64,000 nt of DNA, taken from the NCBI GenBank assembly GCA_030024085.1, contig JASEJE010000006.1:51500-115499 (forward strand), read 5' to 3'. Made by a program: the position numbers and the translations under genes. This document shows positions 52,810 through 61,389 of this stretch, one piece after another; the stretch's first letter is position 1; every line of letters starts with the position of its first letter. The stretch is from Bacillota bacterium (lineage in GTDB: Bacteria > Bacillota > SHA-98 > UBA4971). The notes beneath the pieces were generated by a model, which was not told the origin of the DNA, ran no database searches, and saw only the letters and a program-made list of their open reading frames with translations.

Positions 52810-53020
52810 GATAGACAATGCCCCCGGCCGGGTATACACTCAACTACTGAAAACAGGAGCGCCACGAGAGCGGCGCCGTGGAGGTGGTCATGGGGCCTGG
52901 GAGGCGACGCAAGGAGCCGAACAGGGTGGCAGAAAACCCTGGTCTACCGGAAGCGGGCACATCCCGCTTACGAGAGCGAGCCTGATATAACCCACCAGAG
53001 AACACCATCATTAGAGAGGG
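52810..53020 (+). promoter_or_regulatory. Possible promoter and structured leader of the ATP-grasp gene
   Basis: TAGACA and TATACA are 15 bp apart (52810-52836). The ~180-nt leader after it contains several stems: CCACG/CGTGG near 52862-52881, CAGGGT/ACCCTG near 52922-52942 and a perfect AAGCGGG/CCCGCTT near 52950-52970. No known riboswitch class was recognised. The preceding 340 bp (52467-52800) hold no gene. Confidence 0.35.
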
Positions 53021-53026
53021 ATGACC

Positions 53027-54079
53027 ATGGGATTTGTGGTAGGTCTTGCCTACAACCTCAAGAAGGATTGTCCCAGGTCCGAGATGGTAGTCGAAGACGC
53101 TGACGCCGAGTTTGAGGAACAGGCAACGGTAGACCGCATAGCGAAAGCCCTTCGGGCTGTGGGGCACCGGGTTGTGCGAATGCCATACGGCCCGGGGCTT
53201 CTGTCGAAGCTGCAACGCAATGACGTCGATATCGTCTTCAACATCGCGGAAGGATGGGACGGCAGATGCCGCGAGGCGATCGTGCCGGCGATCCTGGAGT
53301 CGCTCGGACTCCCTTACACCGGCTCGGACCCACTCACACTCGCGGTGTGCCTGGACAAAGCCGTCACGAAGGCGATTGTCTCATCGTACGGTATCCCGAC
53401 GCCGAACGCCGTGAAGGTCGATTCCACCGCGGACCTTCCGAACGAGATCGGCATGGGGTTTCCCCTCTTCGTGAAGCCCGCCTACGAGGGATCCAGCAAG
53501 GGCGTAAGGGGTTCGTCGAAGGTCAATAACAGAGAAGAGCTTGCGGCCATGGTGGACTGGATAACCAGCAATTACCGACAGCCTGCTCTCGTGGAGGAGT
53601 TCCTCCCCGGGCGGGAGTTCACCGTGGGAATACTGGGCAACCGCCAGCTCGAGACATTCCCCATCATGGAGGTGCGGCCCGCGCTGGAGATCGAACCCGA
53701 GGGGTTTGTATACTGCTATAACACGAAGCACAACAACCTCGAAAGGTTCCTGTGCCCGGCGCCGGTCCCGGAGGACCTCGCTGACAGGATCCGCGAGGTA
53801 GCCATAAGGTCGTTCAGGGTGCTCGAGTGCCGCGACCTCGCCCGCGTGGATGTGAGGCTCGACGGCAAGGGCAACCCTCATTTCCTCGAGATCAACCCGC
53901 TGCCGGGCCTCTCGACGGTGAGCCTGTTCCCCATCGCCGCGATGGCGGGCGGGATCTCCTTCGAGGACCTTGTCGAGAAGATCCTCGACACGGCGGTGGC
54001 CAGGGTGAACCTCGTGGCCAGCAAGGCGGCGCAGGACGCCGTCACCCGTCGCTCGCGCTCTGCGCTCGCAAGGTCGTAA
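53027..54079 (+). CDS. ATP-grasp protein related to D-alanine-D-alanine ligase
   Basis: 350 residues from ATG 53027 (GAGAGGG seven bases upstream; the ATG at 53021 is too close to it). Ddl-like domain order: VDIVFNIAEGWDGRCREAIVPAILESLGLPYTGSDPLTLAVCLDK, then ATP-grasp FPLFVKPAYEGSSKGV, VEEFLPGREFTVGILG, DLARVDVRLDGKGNPHFLEINPLPGL. It forms a peptide-like bond using ATP. True Ddl usually has EG.(D/E)G and YTGS at these places; the substrate may be D-Ala or another amino acid. Single gene with its own leader. Confidence 0.82.
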   Translation: MGFVVGLAYNLKKDCPRSEMVVEDADAEFEEQATVDRIAKALRAVGHRVVRMPYGPGLLSKLQRNDVDIVFNIAEGWDGRCREAIVPAILESLGLPYTGSDPLTLAVCLDKAVTKAIVSSYGIPTPNAVKVDSTADLPNEIGMGFPLFVKPAYEGSSKGVRGSSKVNNREELAAMVDWITSNYRQPALVEEFLPGREFTVGILGNRQLETFPIMEVRPALEIEPEGFVYCYNTKHNNLERFLCPAPVPEDLADRIREVAIRSFRVLECRDLARVDVRLDGKGNPHFLEINPLPGLSTVSLFPIAAMAGGISFEDLVEKILDTAVARVNLVASKAAQDAVTRRSRSALARS

Positions 54080-54208
54080 GCGCGTGCCACGGCGCGGGTC
54101 GCGTTTGTAGGCCTGGGCGGGCGGCCAGCGGCCGCGCGCCAATCGCACGGCATGCGTGCGGCGTATCATGGGGGAAGGTGCGTCACCGAGGAGTGTGCCA
54201 CCAGCAGG

Positions 54209-54245
54209 AATGAAGCCCGGCGCGGCCTACGTGCCGGGCTTCATT
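54209..54245. terminator. Bidirectional terminator hairpin
   Basis: 13-bp perfect stem AATGAAGCCCGGC/GCCGGGCTTCATT. It lies between the ATP-grasp gene (plus) and the ABC transporter genes (minus). The remaining 310 bp up to 54558 show no convincing gene or known RNA. Confidence 0.82.
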
Positions 54246-54558
54246 ATAGCCAGGGCCACGGCCGGGTCGATGCCGAGTGGTGGCCACCTCCGCTCCACTT
54301 TCCTGCCGTGCCCGGTGCAAACCCGGCGGCCCTCCCCCATGCAGGCGGCAAGGTGGCGCGAAACTACCAGGGTGGCAGCGGGTCATGCCGCAAAACCGCT
54401 CACCTCGGCCGAGGCATGGCGAAAGGCGTAGGAGAAGGTCCCGGGATGACGGCGCGAGGTGGGCATCCGGCGTCCGCGCGTCCTCCAGGCCGCACTCCCG
54501 ACTGCGATGGAGCCTCTTGCCTCAGCGCACGGCCACGCTGTATGGATGCCATGGGGGG

Positions 54559-55356
54559 CTACACCTCCAGCAAGATCCTGTCGTCCGCCAGCCTCTCCCC
54601 GCGCGTCGCGTGGAAGCGCTCGAGGAGGTCCGCCACGGTCATGCCGGACCGCTCCGGCCCGCCCACATCGAGCACTATCTCCCCTTCATGCATCATGACC
54701 GTCCTGTTGCCAAAGGCGAGCGCATGACGAAGGTTGTGGGTCACCATCATCACCGTGAGCCCATGCCGCTTTACGAGTCGATCCGTGAGGGCGAGGATGT
54801 CCTGGGCCGTCCTCGGATCGAGGGCTGCCGCGTGTTCGTCGAGGAGCAGGAGCTTCGGTTTCTTTATCGTGGCCATCAGGAGGGCAAGCGCTTGCCTCTG
54901 ACCTCCCGAGAGCAACCTCACGGGATCAGCGAGACGGTTTTCGAGACCGAGTCCGAGGAGGGCGAGATAATCCCTGAAGGCCTTGCGGTCTTTCTGGGCG
55001 ACACCCCGCGCAAGGCGCCTCCGTTCCCCGCGCCGCGCAGCCATGGCGAGGTTCTCCTCGATGGACATCGATCCGGCCGTCCCCTGCATCGGGTCCTGGA
55101 ACACCCTCCCGATGACCGGCGCCCGTCCGTGCTCGGGGAGCGCCGTGACGTCCTGGCCGTCTATGATTATCGTGCCCTCGTCAACCGGGAAGACCCCGGC
55201 CACAGCGTTCAGGAGCGTGGACTTCCCCGCCCCGTTGCTGCCGATGATCGTCACGAAGTCGCCGGCCGCAAGGTCCAGTGAGACGTCGCAGAGCGCCATC
55301 CGGCCGCTAGTGGTTCCTGGCAAGAACGTTTTCCGAAGATGCCTCAGCTTTACCAT
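54559..55356 (-). CDS. ABC transporter ATP-binding protein (TrpZ-like)
   Basis: 265 residues: Walker A GSNGAGKST, Q-loop VFQDPMQG, signature LSGGQRQALAL, Walker B LLLLDEHAAALDP and H-loop VTHN. The DEHxAALDP variant is characteristic of the ATPases paired with ABC_sub_bind (DUF534/TrpX-type) binding proteins. The start overlaps the permease 3' end by 50 bp, so they are one operon. It energises uptake of a small, probably aromatic, amino acid or related ligand. Confidence 0.88.
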   Translation of the reverse strand: MVKLRHLRKTFLPGTTSGRMALCDVSLDLAAGDFVTIIGSNGAGKSTLLNAVAGVFPVDEGTIIIDGQDVTALPEHGRAPVIGRVFQDPMQGTAGSMSIEENLAMAARRGERRRLARGVAQKDRKAFRDYLALLGLGLENRLADPVRLLSGGQRQALALLMATIKKPKLLLLDEHAAALDPRTAQDILALTDRLVKRHGLTVMMVTHNLRHALAFGNRTVMMHEGEIVLDVGGPERSGMTVADLLERFHATRGERLADDRILLEV

Positions 55357-56251
55357 GGCCTGCCGCCCGCCTCCTTTCCATCCCGAGGCTTGCCCGGCGG
55401 ATGGCCGGACCTGACAGGGCTATCACCACGAGAGCGGCAGTCACGATCTTGAGGTCGGTGGGCGCGAAACCCAGCCGCAGCGCGAAGAAGACCGCGAACC
55501 TGTACACCACCGACCCTGCCACCGCACCAAACGTCGCAAGGCCGATGGATGTCGGAGCGAAGATCGCTCCGCCGATGATCACCGACGCAAGCCCCGCGAC
55601 CACCATGCCGATGCCCATCCCGATGTCGGCGAACCCCTGGTACTGCGCGACCATGGCTCCCGAGAGGGCCACGAGGGCGTTGGAGAGGCCCAGGCCAACG
55701 ATCTTCATGGAGTCGGTGTTCACACCGAGGCTTCGTATCATGACCTCGTTGTCCCCTGTCGCCCGCAGCGCAAGACCGAATTCCGTACGAAGGAAAGCAT
55801 CCAGCACCAGCTTGATCGCAACCGCGCACGAAAGGAACAGCAGGAGCGCCGCGATGCTCCCGGGTATCCCGAGACCCCTCAGGGTCGTGAGAATCGTCGG
55901 GCTTCGGAGGAGCGGGATGTTCGCCCTCCCCATGACGCGGAGATTCACGGAGTAGAGCGCGGTCATTGTCAGTATGCCTGCAAGAAGCCCCGAGATCTTC
56001 AGCTTCGTATTGAGCACCCCTGTCGTCGCTCCGGCGACGAAGCCGAGCACGGGGGCGACCGCGGTCGCGAGCACCGGGTCGACCCCGCTACATATGAGCT
56101 TCGCAGCAACGGCCGCACCCAGCGGGAAGCTCCCGTCTACGGTGAGGTCGGGGAAGTTCAGCACGCGGAACGTGAGGTACACCCCGAGAGCCATCACCGC
56201 GTATACAAGGCCCTGTTCAAGGGCTCCACCGAGTGCGCCAAGAGAGATCAC
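55307..56251 (-). CDS. ABC transporter permease (TrpY-like, branched-chain type)
   Basis: 314 residues, 8-10 membrane helices, of the BPD_transp_2 superfamily. FPDLTVDGSFPLGAAVAAKLI and VLNTKLKISGLLAGILTMTALYSVNLRVMG are typical of permeases next to ABC_sub_bind proteins; a cytoplasmic EFGLALRATGDNEVMIRSLG loop contacts the ATPase. One-base overlap with the binding-protein stop. Confidence 0.9.
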   Translation of the reverse strand: MISLGALGGALEQGLVYAVMALGVYLTFRVLNFPDLTVDGSFPLGAAVAAKLICSGVDPVLATAVAPVLGFVAGATTGVLNTKLKISGLLAGILTMTALYSVNLRVMGRANIPLLRSPTILTTLRGLGIPGSIAALLLFLSCAVAIKLVLDAFLRTEFGLALRATGDNEVMIRSLGVNTDSMKIVGLGLSNALVALSGAMVAQYQGFADIGMGIGMVVAGLASVIIGGAIFAPTSIGLATFGAVAGSVVYRFAVFFALRLGFAPTDLKIVTAALVVIALSGPAIRRASLGMERRRAAGHGKAEASSENVLARNH

Positions 56252-57252
56252 TACCGTATCACCTCATACGCCTCTTGTATCAGGGAATCGGGGACGGTGA
56301 CCCCCATCTTCGCGGCGGCCTTGAGGTTTATCACCATCCGCACATTCTCCTGGTATTCGATTGGCATCTCTTCGGGCTTCGCGTTCTCACGAAGGACCTT
56401 CACCGCCATCTTCGCCGTCTGCTTCCCGAGAGCGTAGTAATCGATGCCCACCGTGGCAAGGGCGCCGCGTCTTACACCGTCCTCCTCGCCCACTACGAGC
56501 GGGATCTTCGAGTCCTCGGCCACCTTGATCACGGACTCCAGCGCCGACACGACTGTGTTATCGGTGGGCACGTAGATGGCATCGACCTTGCCCACGAGGG
56601 ACTGGGCCGCCTCGTATACACCGCTCGTGGAGCTCGCGGTCGCATCTACCAGCTCGATGCCGAGGGCTGCCGCCGCGTGCCTTGCGAGGTTTACCTGGAC
56701 CACGGAGTTGGTCTCGCCCGCGTTGTAAACGACCCCCACCGTCTGAGCGGTGGGAACGAGCTGCTTCAGTAGCTCGAGTTGCTTTGCCACGGGCGTGAGG
56801 TCAGATGTGCCCGTGACGTTCGTGCCCGGGTGTTCGATGGACTTCACAAGCTCCGCTGCGACCGGGTCGGTCACCGCGGTGATGAGGATCGGGATCGTGG
56901 TGGTGGCCTTGGCCGCGGCCTGGGCTGTGGGAGTCGCTATGGCCAGGATCATATCCACCTTGTCGCCGACGAACTTCTGCGCTATGGACTGGGCCGTCGC
57001 CATGTCGCCCTGAGCGCTCTGGGATTCGAACTTGAGGTCTTTGCCTTCCACGAGACCTTCCTCGGCAAGGCCGTCCATGAATCCTTTCTTGGCCGCATCG
57101 AGAGCCGGATGCTCGACGATCTGCATGATTCCGATGGTCGTCACGCTGGATCGCTTCTGGATGGCGTTCGCGACCATCAACACCGCCACGAGCACAACGA
57201 GGACCCCGACGAGCAGGATCACCCGTGACGCATTTGACCTTCTGGAAGCCAT
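56251..57252 (-). CDS. ABC transporter substrate-binding protein (TrpX-like, ABC_sub_bind)
   Basis: 333 residues. An N-terminal hydrophobic anchor (VILLVGVLVVLVAVLMVANAI) without lipobox cysteine is followed by the periplasmic-binding fold: GIMQIVEHPALDAAKKGFMDGL, NVTGTSDLTPVAKQLELLKQL, VGVVYNAGETNS and PTDNTVVSALESVIKVA, all hallmarks of the TrpX/DUF534 family. The ligand in some relatives is tryptophan or tyrosine; here it is unproven. First gene of the transporter, 46 bp after the Lrp-type regulator. Confidence 0.9.
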   Translation of the reverse strand: MASRRSNASRVILLVGVLVVLVAVLMVANAIQKRSSVTTIGIMQIVEHPALDAAKKGFMDGLAEEGLVEGKDLKFESQSAQGDMATAQSIAQKFVGDKVDMILAIATPTAQAAAKATTTIPILITAVTDPVAAELVKSIEHPGTNVTGTSDLTPVAKQLELLKQLVPTAQTVGVVYNAGETNSVVQVNLARHAAAALGIELVDATASSTSGVYEAAQSLVGKVDAIYVPTDNTVVSALESVIKVAEDSKIPLVVGEEDGVRRGALATVGIDYYALGKQTAKMAVKVLRENAKPEEMPIEYQENVRMVINLKAAAKMGVTVPDSLIQEAYEVIR

Positions 57253-57298
57253 GTCGATCCCTCCTGATATCTGTTAATAGTAGATGTGCTGCGGAACG

Positions 57299-57826
57299 TC
57301 ACCCGGAGCCTGCCACTTCGCAAAGTCCGTCTCGTCCATGGCTCCCACCCTCCTCCTCGATGCCGGCCCACCCGTTCCACGCTGAGCTTTCCTTGCAGAC
57401 CTTGAGAACGAGCGACGTCTGCGATCCTGCGATCCCCGGCACTTTTCTCAGCTTGTGCGTGAGGAACTCGTATAGCTCATTGTTGGACTTGAGCACGACC
57501 TCCATCATGACGTCGTAAGCGCCGGTGCAGATGGCAACGTACCTTACCTCCGGCAGCTTCACGAGTTCCGATACGACCCGTTCGGGCGAGTCTCCCTCAA
57601 CGCTCAACCCTACCATCGCCACGAAGTTCATGCCAAGCCGGAACGGGTCGACGACCCCGGTGATCCGGGCCACTCCCTCCTCGACAAGGCGGGCAACCCG
57701 CTTTCTGACCGTACCCTCTGCAACCTTCAGCTTTTCAGCGATGGCCGTGAAAGGCATGCGGCCGTCTCGCTGGATACACGACAGGATCTCCTTGTCGAGT
57801 CTGTCCAGCACGACCACGTCGTTCAC
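57299..57826 (-). CDS. Lrp/AsnC-family transcriptional regulator
   Basis: 175 residues from GTG 57826 (GGGGTGATT eight bases upstream; ATG 57871 is a longer option). N-terminal winged helix (LDRLDKEILSCIQRDGRMPFTAIAEKLKVAEGTVRKRVARL) and a RAM effector domain (GLSVEGDSPERVVSELVKLPEVRYVAICTGAYDVMMEVVL). It lies just upstream of the TrpXYZ-like genes, so it probably senses an amino acid and controls that transport. A TATAAT -10 box lies at 57899-57904. Confidence 0.9.
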   Translation of the reverse strand: MNDVVVLDRLDKEILSCIQRDGRMPFTAIAEKLKVAEGTVRKRVARLVEEGVARITGVVDPFRLGMNFVAMVGLSVEGDSPERVVSELVKLPEVRYVAICTGAYDVMMEVVLKSNNELYEFLTHKLRKVPGIAGSQTSLVLKVCKESSAWNGWAGIEEEGGSHGRDGLCEVAGSG

Positions 57827-57898
57827 GAAAATCACCCCATTCGGCCGTAGTCTGTTCGATAATCGCATCATCCTGCCGTCAGCCGTGCGCAGTGCTTC

Positions 57899-57904
57899 AT
57901 TATA
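57899..57904 (-). promoter_or_regulatory. -10 box upstream of the Lrp-ABC operon
   Basis: Perfect TATAAT on the minus strand about 73 bp before the regulator start. No good -35 is visible at 16-18 bp, which is common for regulated promoters. Confidence 0.4.
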
Positions 57905-57967
57905 GCTTAGCCTATTCTACGAAGTATGCAATTGTCCTTCTGGACGCGGGAGATATTTCTCGATTCC

Positions 57968-58819
57968 TCAGTCGGTCCTGAGGCGCACGGAGCACTCGTG
58001 GAAGACGCGGCGGGCCCGGGAGATGTCGTCAGGCGTAGGTTCAGGCACTCTCTCGAGAGCGCAGTCGAGGCCGAGCTGTCTCCATTTCACGACCCCCATC
58101 CGGTTGTACGGCAGGATGTCCGCTCTCACTCTGTCGCCCAGCGAGGCCACCAGGCTCGCGATATCGTGGAGGTCGCGCTCGGAGTCGTTGACAGAGGGTA
58201 TGAGGACGTACCTCACGACGATGTCCGCGCCGCGCGCCGCCGCGAGGCGCAGGTTGGAGAGGATCACATCGTTCCTCACGCCGGTGAGCTTCACGTGCTT
58301 CTCCTCGTCGACCACCTTGACAGAGAAGAGCAGGAGATCGGTGCAGTCAAGGACGGACGCGAAGTCGCCGTACTTGCAGTACCCGGCGGTGTCGAGCGCC
58401 CGATGGATATGGTGGCCGCCGCATCGCTCGAACAGAGCCCTCACAAACCTGTGCTGCAGGAGAGGCTCACCACCCGAAGCCGTGACCCCGCCGCCGGACG
58501 CCTCGAAGAACGGCGTGTACTCGAGGACCTCGCTCATGATCTCGTCCACCGTCACCTCCCTGCCCATCCGGAGCCAGGTATCGGGGTTGTGGCAGAACGC
58601 GCACCTCATGACGCATCCCTGCATGAACAGGACGAACCTTATCCCGCCGTTGTCCACGGTGCCCATGGTCTCCACCGAGTGGATATAGCCCCTGACGCTC
58701 CCCGCGGCCTCGTGTTCCTGCGTGCAACGATCTGCCAGCGTGTTCCGCCTCCTTGCTCTCGCGTACAGTGCGTCTCCTTGTCCACACCCTCCCGGGCCAG
58801 CAAGCCGACAGTGTTCCAC
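57968..58819 (-). CDS. pflA: Pyruvate formate-lyase activating enzyme (radical SAM)
   Basis: 283 residues. CVMRCAFC is the radical-SAM CxxxCxxC cluster, preceded by GYIHSVETMGTVDNGGIRFVLF and followed by GGGVTASGGEPLLQ. It installs the glycyl radical on PflB. GTG start 2 bp after the pflB stop. The ~40 residues before the conserved GYIHS are extra compared with usual PflA and may reflect a wrong start, though no closer good start is seen. Confidence 0.92.
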   Translation of the reverse strand: MEHCRLAGPGGCGQGDALYARARRRNTLADRCTQEHEAAGSVRGYIHSVETMGTVDNGGIRFVLFMQGCVMRCAFCHNPDTWLRMGREVTVDEIMSEVLEYTPFFEASGGGVTASGGEPLLQHRFVRALFERCGGHHIHRALDTAGYCKYGDFASVLDCTDLLLFSVKVVDEEKHVKLTGVRNDVILSNLRLAAARGADIVVRYVLIPSVNDSERDLHDIASLVASLGDRVRADILPYNRMGVVKWRQLGLDCALERVPEPTPDDISRARRVFHECSVRLRTD

Positions 58820-58821
58820 CG

Positions 58822-61050
58822 CTACCTCTCGAAGATGGTCCGCGCGAGGACCTCCTCTTGCTGCTCGCGGGTAAGCCTCACGAAGTTCACGGCGTACCCC
58901 GACACCCGTATCGTGAGCTGCGGGTACTTTTCGGGGTGCTCCATGGCATCGAGGAGGGTCTCGCGGCGGAACACATTGACGTTCATGTGATGGCCGCCCT
59001 TGGCGAAGTACCCGTCTATGAGGCCCGCGAGGTTGGAGACGGCCTCCGGAGGGGTCTTGCCGAGAGCTCGTGGCGTGATGGAAAACGTGTAGGAGATGCC
59101 GTCCATGGCGTGCTCGTATGGGATCTTGGCCACCGACGCAAGGGATGCGACCGCTCCGTGGGTGTCGCGCCCGTGCATGGGGTTGGCACCTGGCGCGAAA
59201 GGCTCACCGCGTTTCCTACCATCCGGCGTGGAGCCTGTCATCTTCCCGTAGACCACGTTGCTTGTGATGGTGAGGATCGACAGGGTGTGTTTCGCGTCCC
59301 TGTAGGCCGGATGTTCCTTGAGCTCCGTGTCGAAGAGCACGACGGTATCCCGGGCGATGGAGTCGACCCTGTCGTCGTTGTTTCCAAACTTCGGGAAGTC
59401 GCCCTCTACCTCGAACTCGGTGGCGATCCCGCGCGAGTCGAGCCGGGGCGTGACCTTCGCGTATCGCACGGCCGAGAGGGAGTCGGCAAGCACCGAAAGG
59501 CCAGCCACGCCGAAAGCCATGAACCTCCCCACATGCGTGTCGTGGAGGGCCATCTCGAGGCTCTCGTATGCGTACTTGTCGTGCATGTAGTGGATCACGT
59601 TCATGGTGTCCACGTACTTGCCGGCAAGCCACCCCAGCATTCTCGTGAGCCCATCCCACACCGGACCGAACTCGAGAGGCTCTTCCCCGGCCCGGTAGAA
59701 CTCGGGAGCCACCTTCGCCCCGGAGATCTCGTCCAGCCCGCCGTTGAGCGTGAGAAGAAGCGCCTTCGGGAGATTGGACCTTGCGCCGAAGAACTGCATC
59801 TGCTTCCCGACCCTCATAGCCGACACGCAGCAGGCGATGGCGTAGTCGTCGCCGAAGATGGGTCTCATGAGGTCGTCGTTCTCGTACTGTATGGAACTGG
59901 TATCATACGATACCTTGCACGCAAACTCCTTGAACGGCAGCGGGAGACTCTTCGACCAGAGGACCGTGAGGTTGGGCTCGGGGGCTGGGCCGAGGTTGTA
60001 CAGGGTCTGCAGGATGCGAAAGCTCGTCTTCGTCACGAGGGGCCTTGAATCCTCGGCCATTCCGCCGATGGATTCCGTAACCCACAGCGGATCGCCGGCG
60101 AAGAGCTCATCGTATGCACGGGTCCGAAGCTGCCTCGCCATACGCAGCCTGATCACGAAATCGTCCACCAGCTCCTGCGCCTCGTCCTCCGTGATGGCCC
60201 CCTGGCGCAGGTCCCGCTCGAGGTAGATGTCCAGGAACGTGCTGGTCCTCCCGAGCGACATGGCCGCCCCGTTCTGCTGCTTTATGGCGCCGAGATAGCC
60301 GAAGTAGAGCCACTGGAACGCATCGCGAGCCGAACGGGCGGGGCGGGAGATGTCGTACCCGTATGAGCGGGCCATCTCCTTCAGCTCCTCGAGGGCGAGG
60401 ATCTGGTCGTGGACCTCCTCGCGCAGCCTGATGGTGTCAACGGTGATGGTGGTAAGCCCGGGGCTCCGGAGATCGTTCTTCTTCTCCTCGATGAGGCGGT
60501 CCACACCGTAGAGAGGGATCCTGCGGTAGTCGCCGATGATGCGGCCCCGCCCGTAGGCGTCCGGCAGGCCCGTGATGACGCCGCACCGCCGGAGATCGCG
60601 CATCTCCTCCGTGTAAACTGAGAACACGCCCTCGTTATGGGTTCTTCGGTACTTGTGGAATACCTCGCAGACCGCAGGCTCGAGGCCGGCGCCGTACTCG
60701 TTGCACGCCATCTCCACCATGCGGATGCCGCCCCATGGGTTTATCGCCCTCTTGAGGGGCTCATCGGTCTGAAGCCCCACGATGATCTCGAGGTCTCGGT
60801 CGATGTAGCCCGGTGGATGGCTCGTTATCCCCGCGATGGTCCTGGCGTCGACGGCGTACACGCCGCCGCGACGCCTCTCTTCAGCGAGGAGCCCGAGGCA
60901 CTTCTCCCAGAGCGCCTTCGTGCGGCGGGTGGGACCCGCGAGGAACGAGCCGTCCCCCTCGTAGGGCTCATAGTTGTTCAGGATGAAGTCCCGCACGTCG
61001 ATGCGCTCGCGCCATCCGATGCCCTTGAATCCGGAGCAGCTGTCCGTCAC
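58822..61050 (-). CDS. pflB: Formate C-acetyltransferase (pyruvate formate-lyase)
   Basis: 742 residues. Catalytic cysteine pair in [12 protein letters not shown], glycyl-radical loop [12 protein letters not shown] near the C-terminus, and [34 protein letters not shown]. It splits pyruvate and CoA into acetyl-CoA and formate; the formate can feed the methyl branch that ends in MetFV. With pflA it forms a two-gene operon. Confidence 0.95.
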   Translation of the reverse strand: MTDSCSGFKGIGWRERIDVRDFILNNYEPYEGDGSFLAGPTRRTKALWEKCLGLLAEERRRGGVYAVDARTIAGITSHPPGYIDRDLEIIVGLQTDEPLKRAINPWGGIRMVEMACNEYGAGLEPAVCEVFHKYRRTHNEGVFSVYTEEMRDLRRCGVITGLPDAYGRGRIIGDYRRIPLYGVDRLIEEKKNDLRSPGLTTITVDTIRLREEVHDQILALEELKEMARSYGYDISRPARSARDAFQWLYFGYLGAIKQQNGAAMSLGRTSTFLDIYLERDLRQGAITEDEAQELVDDFVIRLRMARQLRTRAYDELFAGDPLWVTESIGGMAEDSRPLVTKTSFRILQTLYNLGPAPEPNLTVLWSKSLPLPFKEFACKVSYDTSSIQYENDDLMRPIFGDDYAIACCVSAMRVGKQMQFFGARSNLPKALLLTLNGGLDEISGAKVAPEFYRAGEEPLEFGPVWDGLTRMLGWLAGKYVDTMNVIHYMHDKYAYESLEMALHDTHVGRFMAFGVAGLSVLADSLSAVRYAKVTPRLDSRGIATEFEVEGDFPKFGNNDDRVDSIARDTVVLFDTELKEHPAYRDAKHTLSILTITSNVVYGKMTGSTPDGRKRGEPFAPGANPMHGRDTHGAVASLASVAKIPYEHAMDGISYTFSITPRALGKTPPEAVSNLAGLIDGYFAKGGHHMNVNVFRRETLLDAMEHPEKYPQLTIRVSGYAVNFVRLTREQQEEVLARTIFER

Positions 61051-61151
61051 TTTTCAACGCCCTCCCGGGTCCGTGGGCGGTATGGTTCGTTGGTTCCTTC
61101 GCCCTTTCCAGTAGATGTCGGACCCGCGGTGCTACACCATTGCGTCCTCGC

Positions 61152-61365
61152 CTGAGCAGATCGCCATGAATCCGCGCTACTCTTCGGCGCACAGGCCCTC
61201 GCCAGGGTTGCCGGTGTTGCACTCCGGGGACCGCGCCCCAAGCGGGGCACCTCGTTCGAATTCGGCGCTTAAGGTCACCCGAATTGCAGGCGCCCCGCCC
61301 CAGCAAGCGCCGGCGGCCCCAACACCGTCAGGAGTAGTAGGGCAAACTCATGGTGCCATACTCAG
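61152..61365 (-). repeat. Interspersed repeat, copy H (reverse)
   Basis: 214 bp, more diverged: CTGAGCAGATCGCC left, GGTGCCATACTCAG right. Core stems are still recognisable. It lies 24 bp behind the MFS stop and upstream of pflB; the rest of this gap shows nothing. Confidence 0.85.
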
Positions 61366-61389
61366 TATTCCCAGGAGGGACGGCCATCA

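Noticed and set aside
52900..52945. T-box-like AGGGTGGCA motif before the ATP-grasp gene
   Set aside because: The 14-nt T-box is incomplete and no specifier stem or terminator/antiterminator pair was found.
54080..54558. Possible cobalamin-type riboswitch or small gene in the gap after the ATP-grasp gene
   Set aside because: Isolated resemblance (GGTGCAAACCCGGCGG) only; the other conserved boxes are missing and neighbouring genes are not cobalamin-related.
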